Of a stretch of 64,000 nucleotides of DNA, positions 17,138-26,009 are shown piece after piece (within the stretch, counting starts at the first letter, position 1; each line of letters opens with the position of its first letter). The notes under the pieces were generated by a model, which searched no databases, was not told where the DNA came from, and was given only the letters and a program-made list of their open reading frames with translations. A program made the translations under genes and the position numbers. The stretch covers positions 4,453,501 through 4,517,500 of the forward strand of contig NZ_CP026095.1 of the NCBI RefSeq assembly GCF_004006295.1, given 5' to 3'. This DNA comes from Peribacillus asahii. Its GTDB lineage: Bacteria; Bacillota; Bacilli; Bacillales; DSM-1321.

Positions 17138-19270
17138 TTATTTTTTTGCATCTTTGAATGTAACTGTGTATCCATTTAGAGTTATTGTTTGATCTACTAA
17201 GCCAGATAGTTTAGTTAACTCTATTTTATTACCATTAGTAATTGCAAGCAGAGCAGCGGTAATTGCATCTGCTGAACCTGCATCATTAAAAATTGTAGCT
17301 GCTAGAATAGTAGGGAAGTCAAATCCTTGGTTGGCTAATGTACCTAACGTAACATCTTTATTTGTGTAAACCGTTACTTCAGCTGTATTATTACCTTTTT
17401 TCTCAATTTTAAAATATTCATTCTGGATTACTGGAGATCCTACACCAGCACCTAACTTGATAGTAGTCTCTATATTGTAATTATTATACCCAGATTTCTT
17501 AATATACCCTTTAATGACTAAATCTCCACCGCCTAAAATACTTCTAAGCGTACCAAGACTAACTCCATCATTTCCACCATCAAGTTGGCCTAGGATTTCA
17601 GATGAAGTAACTACAAAGTCGCCATCTCCAGTTGAAACTGTTACATTAGCTCCAGATTTAATCAATTCTATATTTCTATTAACTGCTTTAACAGATGTAA
17701 TCACAAACTCAGCATTAGCAGGTGCTCCAGCAACTGTAACCTCGCTAATTTTATCACTATCAGCTAACCCCGATAAATCAACCGTACCGTTTACAGCATT
17801 CTGACCTGCTATTGTTACAGTCGGGCTAGGAAGATCAGGAAGTGTATTACCTATTCTTTCGTCATAAGCTTTTTTGTTTTTCTCAACAGCTTTCATAATA
17901 TTTTGTGCTAATTTTGTATCTTTGTTTTTAATCGCATCAACATATTTTTCTACGCTATCCATTAATTCCTTTGCTTTTGCTAAATCTGTTTCAATTAGAT
18001 CTTCTCTTTCAATTTGTCTATACGCTTTGTAAACTTCCATTTCAGCGTCTACAGTAGCCGATAACTTATCAGCTGGTACAGCGTATTTAGCAAGTAAAAG
18101 TCGACGAGCATCTGGGCCGAACACTTTTGCTACTGCTGCTTTGAATTCAGCATTTTTCTGATCAAGAGCCTCTTGCGCTGCTAATACTTTGCTTTGTATT
18201 CCACTTTTTACAGCTGCCTCGAATGCTTTTTTCTTAGCTGCGACGTTTACGTTAATGGCAGCCACATAGTTTTCTACACGATTTAAGTATACCTTGTTCG
18301 CTTCTAACTTTTTCGTATAAGATGCGCTGCCACCGTTTTTAGCGATTGCTGCCTTAGCTGCCTCATAGTAGTCTCGAGCTAGTTTTGCTTCTTTACGAAT
18401 TGTTGTCGTACTAGGTAATTTGCCTTCGTATTTAGCTTCTTCATAATACGCATTAAACGCTTTCTTCATTTGGTTAGTAGCTTTATTAACAATCGCATCT
18501 AATTGTTTTGCTGCTTCATAAGCTGCTTTGTTTTTCTTAACAGCTTTCATAAGATTTTTTGCTAGTTTTGCATTTTTCTTTTCAATCGCCTTAACTTGTT
18601 TCTCTACTTTATCCATTAATTTTTTTGCTGCTGCTAAATCTGTTTCAATTAGATCTTTTCGTTCGATGTCTCTATACGCCTTGTAAACAGCCATTTCAGC
18701 ATCTACAGTAGCTGATAATTTATCTGCCGGTGCAGCGTATTTAGCAAGTAACAGTCGACGAGCATCTGGACCGAATACTTTCGCTACTGCTTTTTTGAAC
18801 TCAGCATTTTTCTGATCAAGAGCCTCTTGAGCTGCTAATACTTTACTTTGTGTTCCACCTTTTACAGCTACCTCGAACTCTTTTTTCTTAGCTGCGACGT
18901 TTACGTTAATTGCTTTCACATAGTTTTCTACACGATTTAAGGCTGGCTTGCTCGCATCCAATTTTTTCGTATAGGCTGCTTTCTTAGATGTGCTGCCACC
19001 ATTTTTAGCAATTTCCTTCTTAGCTGCCTCATAGTAGTCCCGAGCTAGTGTTGCTTCTTTACGGATTGTTGTCGTACTAGGTAATTTGCCCTCGTATTTA
19101 GCTTCTTTATAATAGGCATTAAACGCTTTCGTCATTTGGTTACTAGCTTTCGTGATTGCTTTATCTACTGAATTAGTTGCAGCCTCCGATTGTGCTGGTG
19201 CTACTGCTGTAATGGCTGACCCTGCAATGACCGCAGCAGTTACTACTTTAATTGCTTTGTTTTTACTCAT
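17138..19270 (-). CDS. S-layer-type surface protein with two tandem SbsC-like wall modules
   Basis: 710 aa, GGGAGGAG ribosome site. Signal peptide MSKNKAIKVVTAAVIAGSAITA..QSEAA (cleavage about 31). Residues about 32-255 and 256-485 are two highly similar helical modules, each running YYEAAK..LNRVENYV..DQKNAEFKKAVAKVFGPDARRLLLAKY. They resemble the N-terminal secondary-wall-polymer-binding part of Geobacillus SbsC. The second copy is probably a recent tandem duplication within the gene. Residues about 490-710 are beta-rich and share the motif SLGTLRSILGG with the next two proteins. No SLH domains. Likely exported by SecA2/SlaP and bound non-covalently to wall polymer. The structural or enzymatic role of the C-terminus is unknown. 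Confidence 0.82.
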   Translation of the reverse strand: MSKNKAIKVVTAAVIAGSAITAVAPAQSEAATNSVDKAITKASNQMTKAFNAYYKEAKYEGKLPSTTTIRKEATLARDYYEAAKKEIAKNGGSTSKKAAYTKKLDASKPALNRVENYVKAINVNVAAKKKEFEVAVKGGTQSKVLAAQEALDQKNAEFKKAVAKVFGPDARRLLLAKYAAPADKLSATVDAEMAVYKAYRDIERKDLIETDLAAAKKLMDKVEKQVKAIEKKNAKLAKNLMKAVKKNKAAYEAAKQLDAIVNKATNQMKKAFNAYYEEAKYEGKLPSTTTIRKEAKLARDYYEAAKAAIAKNGGSASYTKKLEANKVYLNRVENYVAAINVNVAAKKKAFEAAVKSGIQSKVLAAQEALDQKNAEFKAAVAKVFGPDARRLLLAKYAVPADKLSATVDAEMEVYKAYRQIEREDLIETDLAKAKELMDSVEKYVDAIKNKDTKLAQNIMKAVEKNKKAYDERIGNTLPDLPSPTVTIAGQNAVNGTVDLSGLADSDKISEVTVAGAPANAEFVITSVKAVNRNIELIKSGANVTVSTGDGDFVVTSSEILGQLDGGNDGVSLGTLRSILGGGDLVIKGYIKKSGYNNYNIETTIKLGAGVGSPVIQNEYFKIEKKGNNTAEVTVYTNKDVTLGTLANQGFDFPTILAATIFNDAGSADAITAALLAITNGNKIELTKLSGLVDQTITLNGYTVTFKDAKK

Positions 19271-19553
19271 TAGTATGTAATTCTCCTCCCTAAAATATCC
19301 TATTCATTATGTCTATTTGCTTATAATTGTATGTATATAAATATCTTAAATTAACTATACTAACATTACTATGTGCAAAGATTCCTATTTATATATAGTG
19401 TAGCGGTAATTTTCTCCATTCTATTATATAGCAAAATATACCTATAAAATGTATAATCATACCAATTGTTATTCTAGTAACTATTAGGATTTTAATCGGA
19501 GGAAGTGTATATTAGAATAACATCGTAAGTAAAGTCATAGTTAAAAACTAACA
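19271..19553. other. AT-rich leader region of the 17138 gene
   Basis: About 280 bases without a gene, very AT-rich. It contains the GGGAGGAG ribosome site near the gene and several TATA-like stretches, but I cannot single out one promoter. A long untranslated leader is typical of S-layer genes. Confidence 0.4.
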
Positions 19554-19586
19554 CAAAAAACCCTATAGAGATTAATCTCTATAGGG
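19554..19586 (-). terminator. terminator of the 19595 gene
   Basis: CCCTATAGAGATTAATCTCTATAGGG is a perfect palindrome (arms at 19561-19573 and 19574-19586), followed by six T on the minus strand. Confidence 0.88.
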
Positions 19587-19594
19587 CTGTCTTT

Positions 19595-21658
19595 TTACTT
19601 AAATGTAATTGTACGTTTAGTTCCATTTACTTCAGCATAAATTGTTGTATTAACAAGGTCTTGGAACTTTGTATCAGAAGAAGTTATTCCTAATAAGTTC
19701 TTTATTTCTGTACTATTATATTCTGATAGTTCTTTATAGGTTACACCATCACTACTTAACTTAACTCCAGTATTTGCAGGGTCAATGTATGCTGCTATTC
19801 CTAACATGAAGTTATCTAAAAATTGTTGTTCATTCGTCTGAGTATAATCATACATATCAGTTATTTTTGCAGATTTGTTTTTCCATTCAACTTCAACATT
19901 ACCATCAGTTGTTCTCTTGAATTGGAACCACTCATTTGGATTCGCGCCCACAACTTCTATATCTATCGTGATTGTTTTCGTAACCACTTCAGATCCTTTA
20001 GTTAATTTAAGTTCAATAATAACTTCCTCTCCAACAAAACTTTTCAATGAGCCTAAGCTAAGTCCATCTTGTAATGGAACTGGAAGGAATTGATTTGGAC
20101 TTACTGTAAGACTATTATTATTATCAGTAGTAGGCTCTGTATAAGATTTATTCACTTGGACACCATCTACAGATACGATTGTTGCAGTGAACCCATCTAG
20201 ACTAGCTTCAAGAGTAAGAGAAGACAACTGAGCAGTTGCAGGACCACTTAATATATATCTATCAGCAGTATTAGTAGCAGTAAATGTACCACCACTCACA
20301 CCTGCATCGATTTTACTTAATGCTAGTGCCGGAGGAGTAGGTCCGCCACCACCACCAGGTGTAGATGGTGTAACCTCTACTGTACCACTACCTGTTGTTT
20401 TTTCTACTTTCGCACCTTCTTTAGTAATTACCTTTACTACTCCACTTACAGCAGCTACTTCTTGGACAACTGTATTAGCTTCAAGAGTTATTTCAGCGTT
20501 CCCAAGCACTGTGATTTTACCAAAGTTACCTACTAGTGTAACTTTTGCACCAGCAGCGATTGTGATGTTTAATGGAGCTGATGTACTATTGATGATGCGT
20601 CCACCGTTCGTATCGTTATAAATTAATTCAACGTATGAACCTACTTGTTCATAACTTGTGTTCGATACATCGTTAATTCTTACTGTGCCTGAATTAGCTG
20701 CTTTGTTTGTAATATGTGCGTTTGGCACATCAATTGTTAGATCTTTCTTCTTAAAGTTACCAGTTAATGTGATTGTAAGAGCTTTTGTTGTTGCAATTTT
20801 TAAGTTTTCAGTTGCTTGGACTTTGATTTCTACTTTATCGCCATCTTTTGCACTATTAAGAATCGCATCTAATTTCTTTTGGCTAGTTACTGTACGAGCT
20901 AGTTCTTTTTCATAAGCTGCTTTGTTTTTCTTAACAGCTTTCATAAGATTTTTTGCTAGTTTTGTATTTTTCTTTTCAATCTTAACAACGTATTTCTCTA
21001 CTTTATTAATTAATGTTTCTGCTGCTGCTAAATCTGTTTCAATTAGCTTTTTTCGTTCGATGTCTCTGTACGCTTTGTAAACAGCCATTTCATTGTCTAC
21101 AGTCGCTGATAATTTGTCAGCTGGTGTGTAGTATTTAGCCGTTAAAAGTCGACGAGCATCTGGACCGAACACTTTCGCTACTGCTTTTTTGAATTCAGCA
21201 TTCTTCTGGTCAAGAGCTGTTTGAGCTGCTAATACTTTATATTGTGTTCCGCCTTTTACAGCTGCCTCAAAAGCAATTTTCTTAGCTGCGACATTTACGT
21301 TAATGGCCTTCACGTAGTTTTCTACACGATTTAAAGATTGTTTCTTCGTGTCTAATTTTTTCAGGTATGATGCTTTTTTACTGCCGCCCTTTTTAGAAAT
21401 TTCCTTCTTAGCTGCCTCATAGTAGTCTCGAGCTAGTTTTGCTTCTTTACGAATTTGTGACGTACTAGGTAGCTTATTGTCAAATCTAGCTTCTTTATAA
21501 TAGGCATTAAAAGCTTTATTGATTTGGTTATGCGCTTTCGTGATTGCTTTATCTACTGAATTCGTTGCCGCCTCCGATTGTGCTGGTGCTACTGCTGTAA
21601 TAGCCGATCCTGCGATAACGGCAGCCGTTACTACTTTAATTGCTTTGTTTTTACTCAT
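19595..21658 (-). CDS. S-layer-type surface protein with SbsC-like wall module
   Basis: 687 aa from ATG 21658 (MSKNKAIKV..), preceded by AAAGGGGA; the frame extends upstream but the homologous start is here. Signal peptide and helical wall module (about 32-245, with DYYEAAKKEI and KVFGPDARRLLTAKY) match its neighbours. Residues about 255-430 are a beta-rich stretch with repeated short strands (KVTLVGNFGKITVLGNAEITL), possibly a beta-helix. A Pro/Gly linker GGGGGPTPP leads to a C-terminal unit (DGLSLGSLKSFVGEEVIIELKL) shared with 17138 and 21921. It is one of three adjacent paralogs transcribed separately, each with its own terminator. Confidence 0.82.
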   Translation of the reverse strand: MSKNKAIKVVTAAVIAGSAITAVAPAQSEAATNSVDKAITKAHNQINKAFNAYYKEARFDNKLPSTSQIRKEAKLARDYYEAAKKEISKKGGSKKASYLKKLDTKKQSLNRVENYVKAINVNVAAKKIAFEAAVKGGTQYKVLAAQTALDQKNAEFKKAVAKVFGPDARRLLTAKYYTPADKLSATVDNEMAVYKAYRDIERKKLIETDLAAAETLINKVEKYVVKIEKKNTKLAKNLMKAVKKNKAAYEKELARTVTSQKKLDAILNSAKDGDKVEIKVQATENLKIATTKALTITLTGNFKKKDLTIDVPNAHITNKAANSGTVRINDVSNTSYEQVGSYVELIYNDTNGGRIINSTSAPLNITIAAGAKVTLVGNFGKITVLGNAEITLEANTVVQEVAAVSGVVKVITKEGAKVEKTTGSGTVEVTPSTPGGGGGPTPPALALSKIDAGVSGGTFTATNTADRYILSGPATAQLSSLTLEASLDGFTATIVSVDGVQVNKSYTEPTTDNNNSLTVSPNQFLPVPLQDGLSLGSLKSFVGEEVIIELKLTKGSEVVTKTITIDIEVVGANPNEWFQFKRTTDGNVEVEWKNKSAKITDMYDYTQTNEQQFLDNFMLGIAAYIDPANTGVKLSSDGVTYKELSEYNSTEIKNLLGITSSDTKFQDLVNTTIYAEVNGTKRTITFK

Positions 21659-21876
21659 TAATATGTAGTCCCCTTTCCAAAATATCTCACTCATTATGTC
21701 TATTTACTCTACACGCACATAAACATATTAAATTTTACTATGTCAATTCTACCATAATATATGTAAAAATAACCTATTAAATTTGTAGATTTGTGAAAAA
21801 TTTCATTACACTATACTAGGATAATTGCCCTGTTCAATATGATTAATCCCACCTCAAATATGGCATTGACTACAAC

Positions 21877-21909
21877 AAAAAACCCCCATAGAGATACTCT
21901 CTACGGGGT
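21877..21909 (-). terminator. terminator of the 21921 gene
   Basis: Minus strand: CCCCGTAGAGAG pairs with CTCTATGGGGG and is followed by TTTTTTG. It resembles the terminators of the two paralogs, consistent with duplication of whole units. Confidence 0.82.
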
Positions 21910-21920
21910 TCGCACTCAAA

Positions 21921-23096
21921 CTATTTAGTCGCTTCTACAATCTCTATATCTAAAGTAATAGTTTCCGTAACCGTTTTTGCTCCTGCTTTACTTAAATTGA
22001 TTACGATAACAGCTTCCTCTCCAAAAAAGGTTTTCATCGTACCTAAGTTCAGTCCGTTTGGTAATTCGATTGGGAGGACATCATTAAGATTTACTGTAAT
22101 ACTAGTGTCTCCATCGTTATCTGTAAATGATTTATTCACTGGATAACCAGCTACAGAAACGACTGTTGCAGTGAAACCATCCAGATTAGCCCCAACGATA
22201 AGAGAATTCACCACAGCTGTTGAAGGACCTTCTAATATATATGTATTAGCCGTATCATGACGTAATGTACCACCATTGCTCACAGATGCCTGGATACTAT
22301 TTAATGCTAGTTCCAGTGTTGGTGCTGGCACTGGTGCCGGTGCTGGCGTCAGTGGGCCACGGATTTTCTTAACAGCTTTCATAATATTTTTCGCTAGTTT
22401 CGTATCTTTCTTTTCAATCGCAGCAACTTGCTTTTCTACACTCGCAATTAATTCCGCTGCTTTTGCTAAATCTGTTTCAATTAGATTTTTTTGTTCAATC
22501 TCTCTATACGCCTGATAAACAGCCATTTCAGCATCTACAGTCGCTGATAATTTCTCAGCTGGCGTATAATATTTTGCAAGTAGAAGTCTGCGAGTATCTG
22601 GACCGAAAACCTTCGCTACTGCTTTTTTGAATTCAGCATTTTTCTGATCAAGAGCTTCTTGAGCTAGGAGTACTTTTCTTTGCGTTCCACCTTCGACAGC
22701 TATATTAAATGCTGTTTTCTTCGTTGCGATGTTTACGTTTACTGCAGCTACATAGTTTTCCGCACGATTTAAGTATTGCTTTTTCGCTTCTAACTTTTTC
22801 GTATACGATGCTTTTTTACTGCCGCCATTTTTAGAAATTTCCTTCTTAGCCGCATCATAGTACTCTCGAGCTAGTTTTGCTTCTTTACGGATTGTTGTCG
22901 TACTCGGTAATTTGCCCTTGTATTTAGCCGCTTGATAATAGACATTAAACGCTTTCGTCATTTGATTAGTAGCTTTCGTAATCGCTTTATCTACTGAATT
23001 TGTTGCCGCCTCCGATTGTGCTGGTGCTACTGCTGTAATAGCTGATCCTGCGATGACTACAGCCGTTACTACTTTCATTGCTTTCTTTTTACTCAT
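21921..23096 (-). CDS. short S-layer-type surface protein with SbsC-like wall module
   Basis: 391 aa, AGGAG then 12 bases to ATG. Signal peptide MSKKKAMKVVTAVVIAGSA..SEAA, wall module (about 32-250, with KVFGPDTRRLLLAKYYTPAEK), a Pro/Ala hinge APAPVPAPT (about 258), and only the ~125-residue C-terminal domain (GLNLGTMKTFFGEEAVIVI). It is thus the minimal form of the family: one wall module plus one copy of the shared unknown domain. Likely a wall-bound secreted protein; no enzymatic motif is visible. Confidence 0.82.
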   Translation of the reverse strand: MSKKKAMKVVTAVVIAGSAITAVAPAQSEAATNSVDKAITKATNQMTKAFNVYYQAAKYKGKLPSTTTIRKEAKLAREYYDAAKKEISKNGGSKKASYTKKLEAKKQYLNRAENYVAAVNVNIATKKTAFNIAVEGGTQRKVLLAQEALDQKNAEFKKAVAKVFGPDTRRLLLAKYYTPAEKLSATVDAEMAVYQAYREIEQKNLIETDLAKAAELIASVEKQVAAIEKKDTKLAKNIMKAVKKIRGPLTPAPAPVPAPTLELALNSIQASVSNGGTLRHDTANTYILEGPSTAVVNSLIVGANLDGFTATVVSVAGYPVNKSFTDNDGDTSITVNLNDVLPIELPNGLNLGTMKTFFGEEAVIVINLSKAGAKTVTETITLDIEIVEATK

Positions 23097-23246
23097 GATT
23101 ATGTAATTCTCCTCTCTACTACCTCATACTTTTTATCTATGTATATAAACATATTAAATGAACCATGCCAACTTTACTATAAAAAAATCCCCTATTTTGC
23201 ATATTAAGGTTTTTTCATACCAGTATGCCCTTTTGCCACACACTTA

Positions 23247-23315
23247 ACAGGCAGTAAGCCCCCCACCCCAAGCTTACGAGAAAACAGAGAAGAGAGGTGG
23301 GGGACAACTGCCTGT
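23247..23315. terminator. long imperfect stem-loop in intergenic region
   Basis: ACAGGCAGT pairs with ACTGCCTGT and, inside, CCCCCACC with GGTGGGGG around a loop of about 25 bases. No T-run follows, so it may be structural rather than a terminator. Confidence 0.4.
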
Positions 23316-23338
23316 AAAGGTCTGATTGGTTCAACTAA

Positions 23339-23371
23339 CCATCAGCGGGGGATGAAGCGCCCCACTGATGG
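23339..23371. repeat. short inverted repeat upstream of the 23439 gene
   Basis: CCATCAG-C-GGGG and CCCC-A-CTGATGG form a stem of 11 pairs with a short loop. It lies 68 bases before the 23439 start and could be a regulatory hairpin or part of a small decayed element together with 23247-23315. Confidence 0.4.
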
Positions 23372-23438
23372 AAGTTTCACTTTATATAATTTTGTGGTAC
23401 GATTGCATTAAGATGCTATACGTATGGAGTGAAAAAAT

Positions 23439-23936
23439 ATGAAGCGCATAATCGTACCAATCGTTGGTCTAATCACTATTGGAACTCTAATCGGTGGTAA
23501 TTTCTATTGGAAGCACAATGTGAATGAAACCGTACAAGCCGCTAAGCAAGCATTAACTGAAACAGAATCCAACGCTTCCAATCAAATAAGTTCTGAAAAG
23601 AAGTCCGTTAAGCAAATAAAAAAAGAATATAGTGCTCTTTTTGAAGAGTTAGAAGCACAAGAAACAAGCAAGATTGATCAGCTAATGGTAGCTGCGAAAG
23701 CAGACTATGTTAGTAAAAAAGACTCAAAAACTGAAATTACCGGAAAATATCAAGAAACGGCACAAGAATTAGAGAAAAAAGCTGATCAAAGCTTCAACGC
23801 CCTCTATCAACAGCTACAATATGACCTTGAAAAAAACGGACATAATGTCAAAGAAGCTGAACAGTTTCAGCGCACCTATAAAGAAAAGAAAAAAGAACGA
23901 TATAAACGCATTCTCAGTCAGGTCAAAGATTTTTAA
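23439..23936 (+). CDS. hypothetical membrane-anchored coiled-coil protein
   Basis: 165 aa, GGAGTG ribosome site. A single N-terminal hydrophobic helix (IIVPIVGLITIGTLIGGNFYW, about 4-24) anchors a long, highly charged helical region rich in Lys, Glu and Gln. Family not recognised. By its pattern it faces outside the membrane. It is monocistronic and ends at a bidirectional terminator shared with the VanZ-like gene. Confidence 0.7.
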   Translation: MKRIIVPIVGLITIGTLIGGNFYWKHNVNETVQAAKQALTETESNASNQISSEKKSVKQIKKEYSALFEELEAQETSKIDQLMVAAKADYVSKKDSKTEITGKYQETAQELEKKADQSFNALYQQLQYDLEKNGHNVKEAEQFQRTYKEKKKERYKRILSQVKDF

Positions 23937-23940
23937 AGCT

Positions 23941-23981
23941 AAAAATAACCTCATTTCGCCACTCGAAATGAGGTTATTTTT
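23941..23981. terminator. bidirectional terminator between 23439 and VanZ genes
   Basis: AAAAATAACCTCATTTCG and CGAAATGAGGTTATTTTT form an 18-bp perfect stem. Its right end overlaps the VanZ stop codon. Confidence 0.9.
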
Positions 23982-24459
23982 ACTTTTTCTTCATTCGAAA
24001 AACAATGATACACGTCACGACTCCAAGAATTCCTCCGCATGTGTCTAATAGAACATCCTCTACTAAAGAGCTCCGTCCATTCGTATAATGTTGATGAATC
24101 TCGTCTAAAGAAGCATAAAGGAAAACAAAGAAAGCCGCCACAATCGTAGCGATCACTTTGCTTTTCCACACCCTAGTACTAACAAGCCATGACAAAGCAC
24201 CCAACACAAAGAAAACAAATAAGTGTGCAGCTTTCCGAATGAAAAACTCAACAAAATGAACCATTCCTAAATTCGACACACTTATTTCACGGCCTGCATA
24301 GATAAATTGAATACTAGAAAAAATTTTATCCAAATTACTATCACCTAAAAGAACCGTAAGATAAGGTGATAGATTCTGCTCGCTGTACGATTGTGAGGAA
24401 AAAAAGAAAATAAGCAATCCCCACAAAGCAAGAAATACGATGAAAAACTTTCGTTTCAT
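23980..24459 (-). CDS. VanZ-like family membrane protein
   Basis: 159 aa with four hydrophobic segments. VanZ-like signature: a leading ..FFFSSQSY, then KAAHLFVFFVLG, YASLDEIHQHYTNGRSSLVEDVLLDTCGGILG (conserved Asp-Glu, Gly-Arg and Asp residues). Such proteins occur in many Firmicutes; only VanZ itself has a known link to teicoplanin resistance, so no function is assigned. The start ATG overlaps the stop of the small upstream gene 24456-24608 (ATGA), implying coupling. Confidence 0.82.
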   Translation of the reverse strand: MKRKFFIVFLALWGLLIFFFSSQSYSEQNLSPYLTVLLGDSNLDKIFSSIQFIYAGREISVSNLGMVHFVEFFIRKAAHLFVFFVLGALSWLVSTRVWKSKVIATIVAAFFVFLYASLDEIHQHYTNGRSSLVEDVLLDTCGGILGVVTCIIVFRMKKK

Positions 24460-24608
24460 CGCTTTCTATACTCTACCATTTGCATTAATTTAACAGACAG
24501 TTCTTCTACTAATTCATCGGCGGTAACATTAGGGTCTTGTTCACCCTTTTCAAAAGCTTCTCTTAGGAGTTGATAAAAAGCTTCATTTGATATATTAGTT
24601 GATTTCAT
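24456..24608 (-). CDS. small 50-aa protein, coupled to VanZ gene
   Basis: AAGAGGAG precedes ATG. The product MKSTNISNEAFYQLL.. ends VEELSVKLMQMVEYRKR. It overlaps the VanZ start by ATGA. A clear paralog lies at 32134-32280 (shared AF.QLL.EA and VEELS.KL), which supports both as real genes. The family is not recognised; it is a helical, soluble peptide. Confidence 0.7.
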   Translation of the reverse strand: MKSTNISNEAFYQLLREAFEKGEQDPNVTADELVEELSVKLMQMVEYRKR

Positions 24609-24642
24609 ATTAAACTCCTCTTTATCTTCTTATGTATCACGA

Positions 24643-25293
24643 CTACCTTCCTAAAGCTTCCTCTATCGCTGCAATTTCTTCTGCTGTAAAACGGGAATAA
24701 GCAATTTGAAGAGCCATTGCTTCTTGTTCAGGCGTTAATCCCCGCTCAGCAGCTTTATTATAAAGCGCAACTTCTTCTTCTGTAAAACGACTAAATCCAA
24801 ATGCCATTGCTTCTTCTCTTGAAGAAAAATGTAAACCACCAGATTCTCCTTCAGATTTCTCTTCCGTTGAAGGTACTGCCTCAGTGTCCTGTGTATCCTG
24901 TTTTGACGTTTCCGACGTTTTCCCCGCTACTTCTCCATTTGCTAAAGATCCTGCTTCTTTCTTTGTATCCTCATCTTCTGTTTTAGAAATGTCCTCCGAT
25001 TCAGAAGCTTCACCAACCGACGTTTCATTTCCATCCTGACCAACACCTGTTTCAGATGGTTCTTCATCATTACTTACAGATGCAGAATTGGGATTAGAGT
25101 CCCCATCATTCCCCACTTCTTCTCCCTTTTTTTGGTCTTTTGTCTCATTATTAGAATCTGAGGTGTGACTTTTCTCACTAACAGTAACAGATTCTCCCTC
25201 CTCCTTCTGGCTCTTTTGATTAACAATAATAAATGCCATAATAATGACAAATATACTGCCAACAACGGCAAGGACTTTATTTCTTGTTTTCAT
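24643..25293 (-). CDS. hypothetical membrane-anchored acidic protein with short C-terminal repeats
   Basis: 216 aa. One N-terminal membrane helix (VLAVVGSIFVIIMAFIIV, about 7-24) is followed by about 120 residues rich in Glu, Ser, Asp, Thr and Gly, an extended disordered linker. The C-terminal 65 residues contain a near repeat: FSRFTEEEVALYNKA and YSRFTAEEIAAIEEA, separated by ERGLTPEQEAMALQ. It looks like an external stalk carrying a small helical pair. Not recognised. The leader includes GGGAGAT 7 bases before ATG. It precedes the 24456-VanZ pair and may be cotranscribed. Confidence 0.68.
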   Translation of the reverse strand: MKTRNKVLAVVGSIFVIIMAFIIVNQKSQKEEGESVTVSEKSHTSDSNNETKDQKKGEEVGNDGDSNPNSASVSNDEEPSETGVGQDGNETSVGEASESEDISKTEDEDTKKEAGSLANGEVAGKTSETSKQDTQDTEAVPSTEEKSEGESGGLHFSSREEAMAFGFSRFTEEEVALYNKAAERGLTPEQEAMALQIAYSRFTAEEIAAIEEALGR

Positions 25294-25357
25294 ACATGTT
25301 ATCTCCCAGTTTTTACTTGATTATAATTGTACTCTATATGTAAAAGAATAGAATGAT

Positions 25358-25516
25358 TTAAAGATCTCTTTGTTTTTGTAATTGTTCTTTACGTCTATTT
25401 ATATAAATATTAAGAATTTTTTGTATCGCTTCTAATTTCTCAATAGAATGGACATCTTGTCTAATATATCTCAATGTTTTCTTAATAGATTTAGGTAATT
25501 GTTCAAGAATATTCAA
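25358..25516 (-). CDS. small basic protein (about 52 aa)
   Basis: TTG start 9 bases after GGAGG; an in-frame ATG at 25534 would precede the SD. The product NILEQLPKSIKKTL.. continues with LEAIQKILNIYINRR and ends KQRDL. It is helical and basic. Not recognised; support is the good SD and absence of stops only. Confidence 0.45.
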   Translation of the reverse strand: MNILEQLPKSIKKTLRYIRQDVHSIEKLEAIQKILNIYINRRKEQLQKQRDL

Positions 25517-25733
25517 ATAGTTCACGCCTCCCATATAGATTTTACTATAAAACCCAAAATCTATAAATAGGTATGTTCTGTAATTAAAGCTGCGTTTCGG
25601 TCTAATTTTGTCAGATTTTTGAATATGAATAATTATTACTATTTAATAACAATAATGTATAATAAAGGAACATACATTGAGGATAGGTAGAAATAAGGAG
25701 GAGAATTTTTACAAAAGAGAGGGGGGAACCCAA

Positions 25734-25859
25734 ATGCCATACTACCATATGAAAGAAATTTGGACACCTTTAAAAATGATAGGTATCAAGTTTTTCAAGA
25801 CGGAGGATAGACATCTCTTCGTGAAGGTTTGGAAGCAGAATCGGAAATTAATTAAATGA
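25734..25859 (+). CDS. small basic protein (41 aa)
   Basis: ATG preceded by GAGAGGGGGG at 7 bases. Product PYYHMKEIWTPLKMIG.. ends KVWKQNRKLIK. It resembles no family I know. A strong terminator follows at 25935. Confidence 0.45.
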   Translation: MPYYHMKEIWTPLKMIGIKFFKTEDRHLFVKVWKQNRKLIK

Positions 25860-25934
25860 ACGGCTTACGATTATGTTTAATAGTATCATTCGAAATAGTA
25901 TTTTTGGCTCATCTATAAAGAGTCCTTTTGTCCT

Positions 25935-25982
25935 AACAAAAAGTAACGGCTATGGGGTCTCATAGCCGTTACTTTTTGTTTT
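25935..25982. terminator. strong terminator
   Basis: AACAAAAAGTAACGGCTATG and CATAGCCGTTACTTTTTGTT form a 20-bp perfect stem with a GGGGTCT-like loop; T-rich on the plus strand. Ends the transcript of the 25734 gene or separates it from the decayed gene. Confidence 0.88.
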
Positions 25983-26009
25983 TTATCTACTTTAAACACT
26001 CACCACCAC

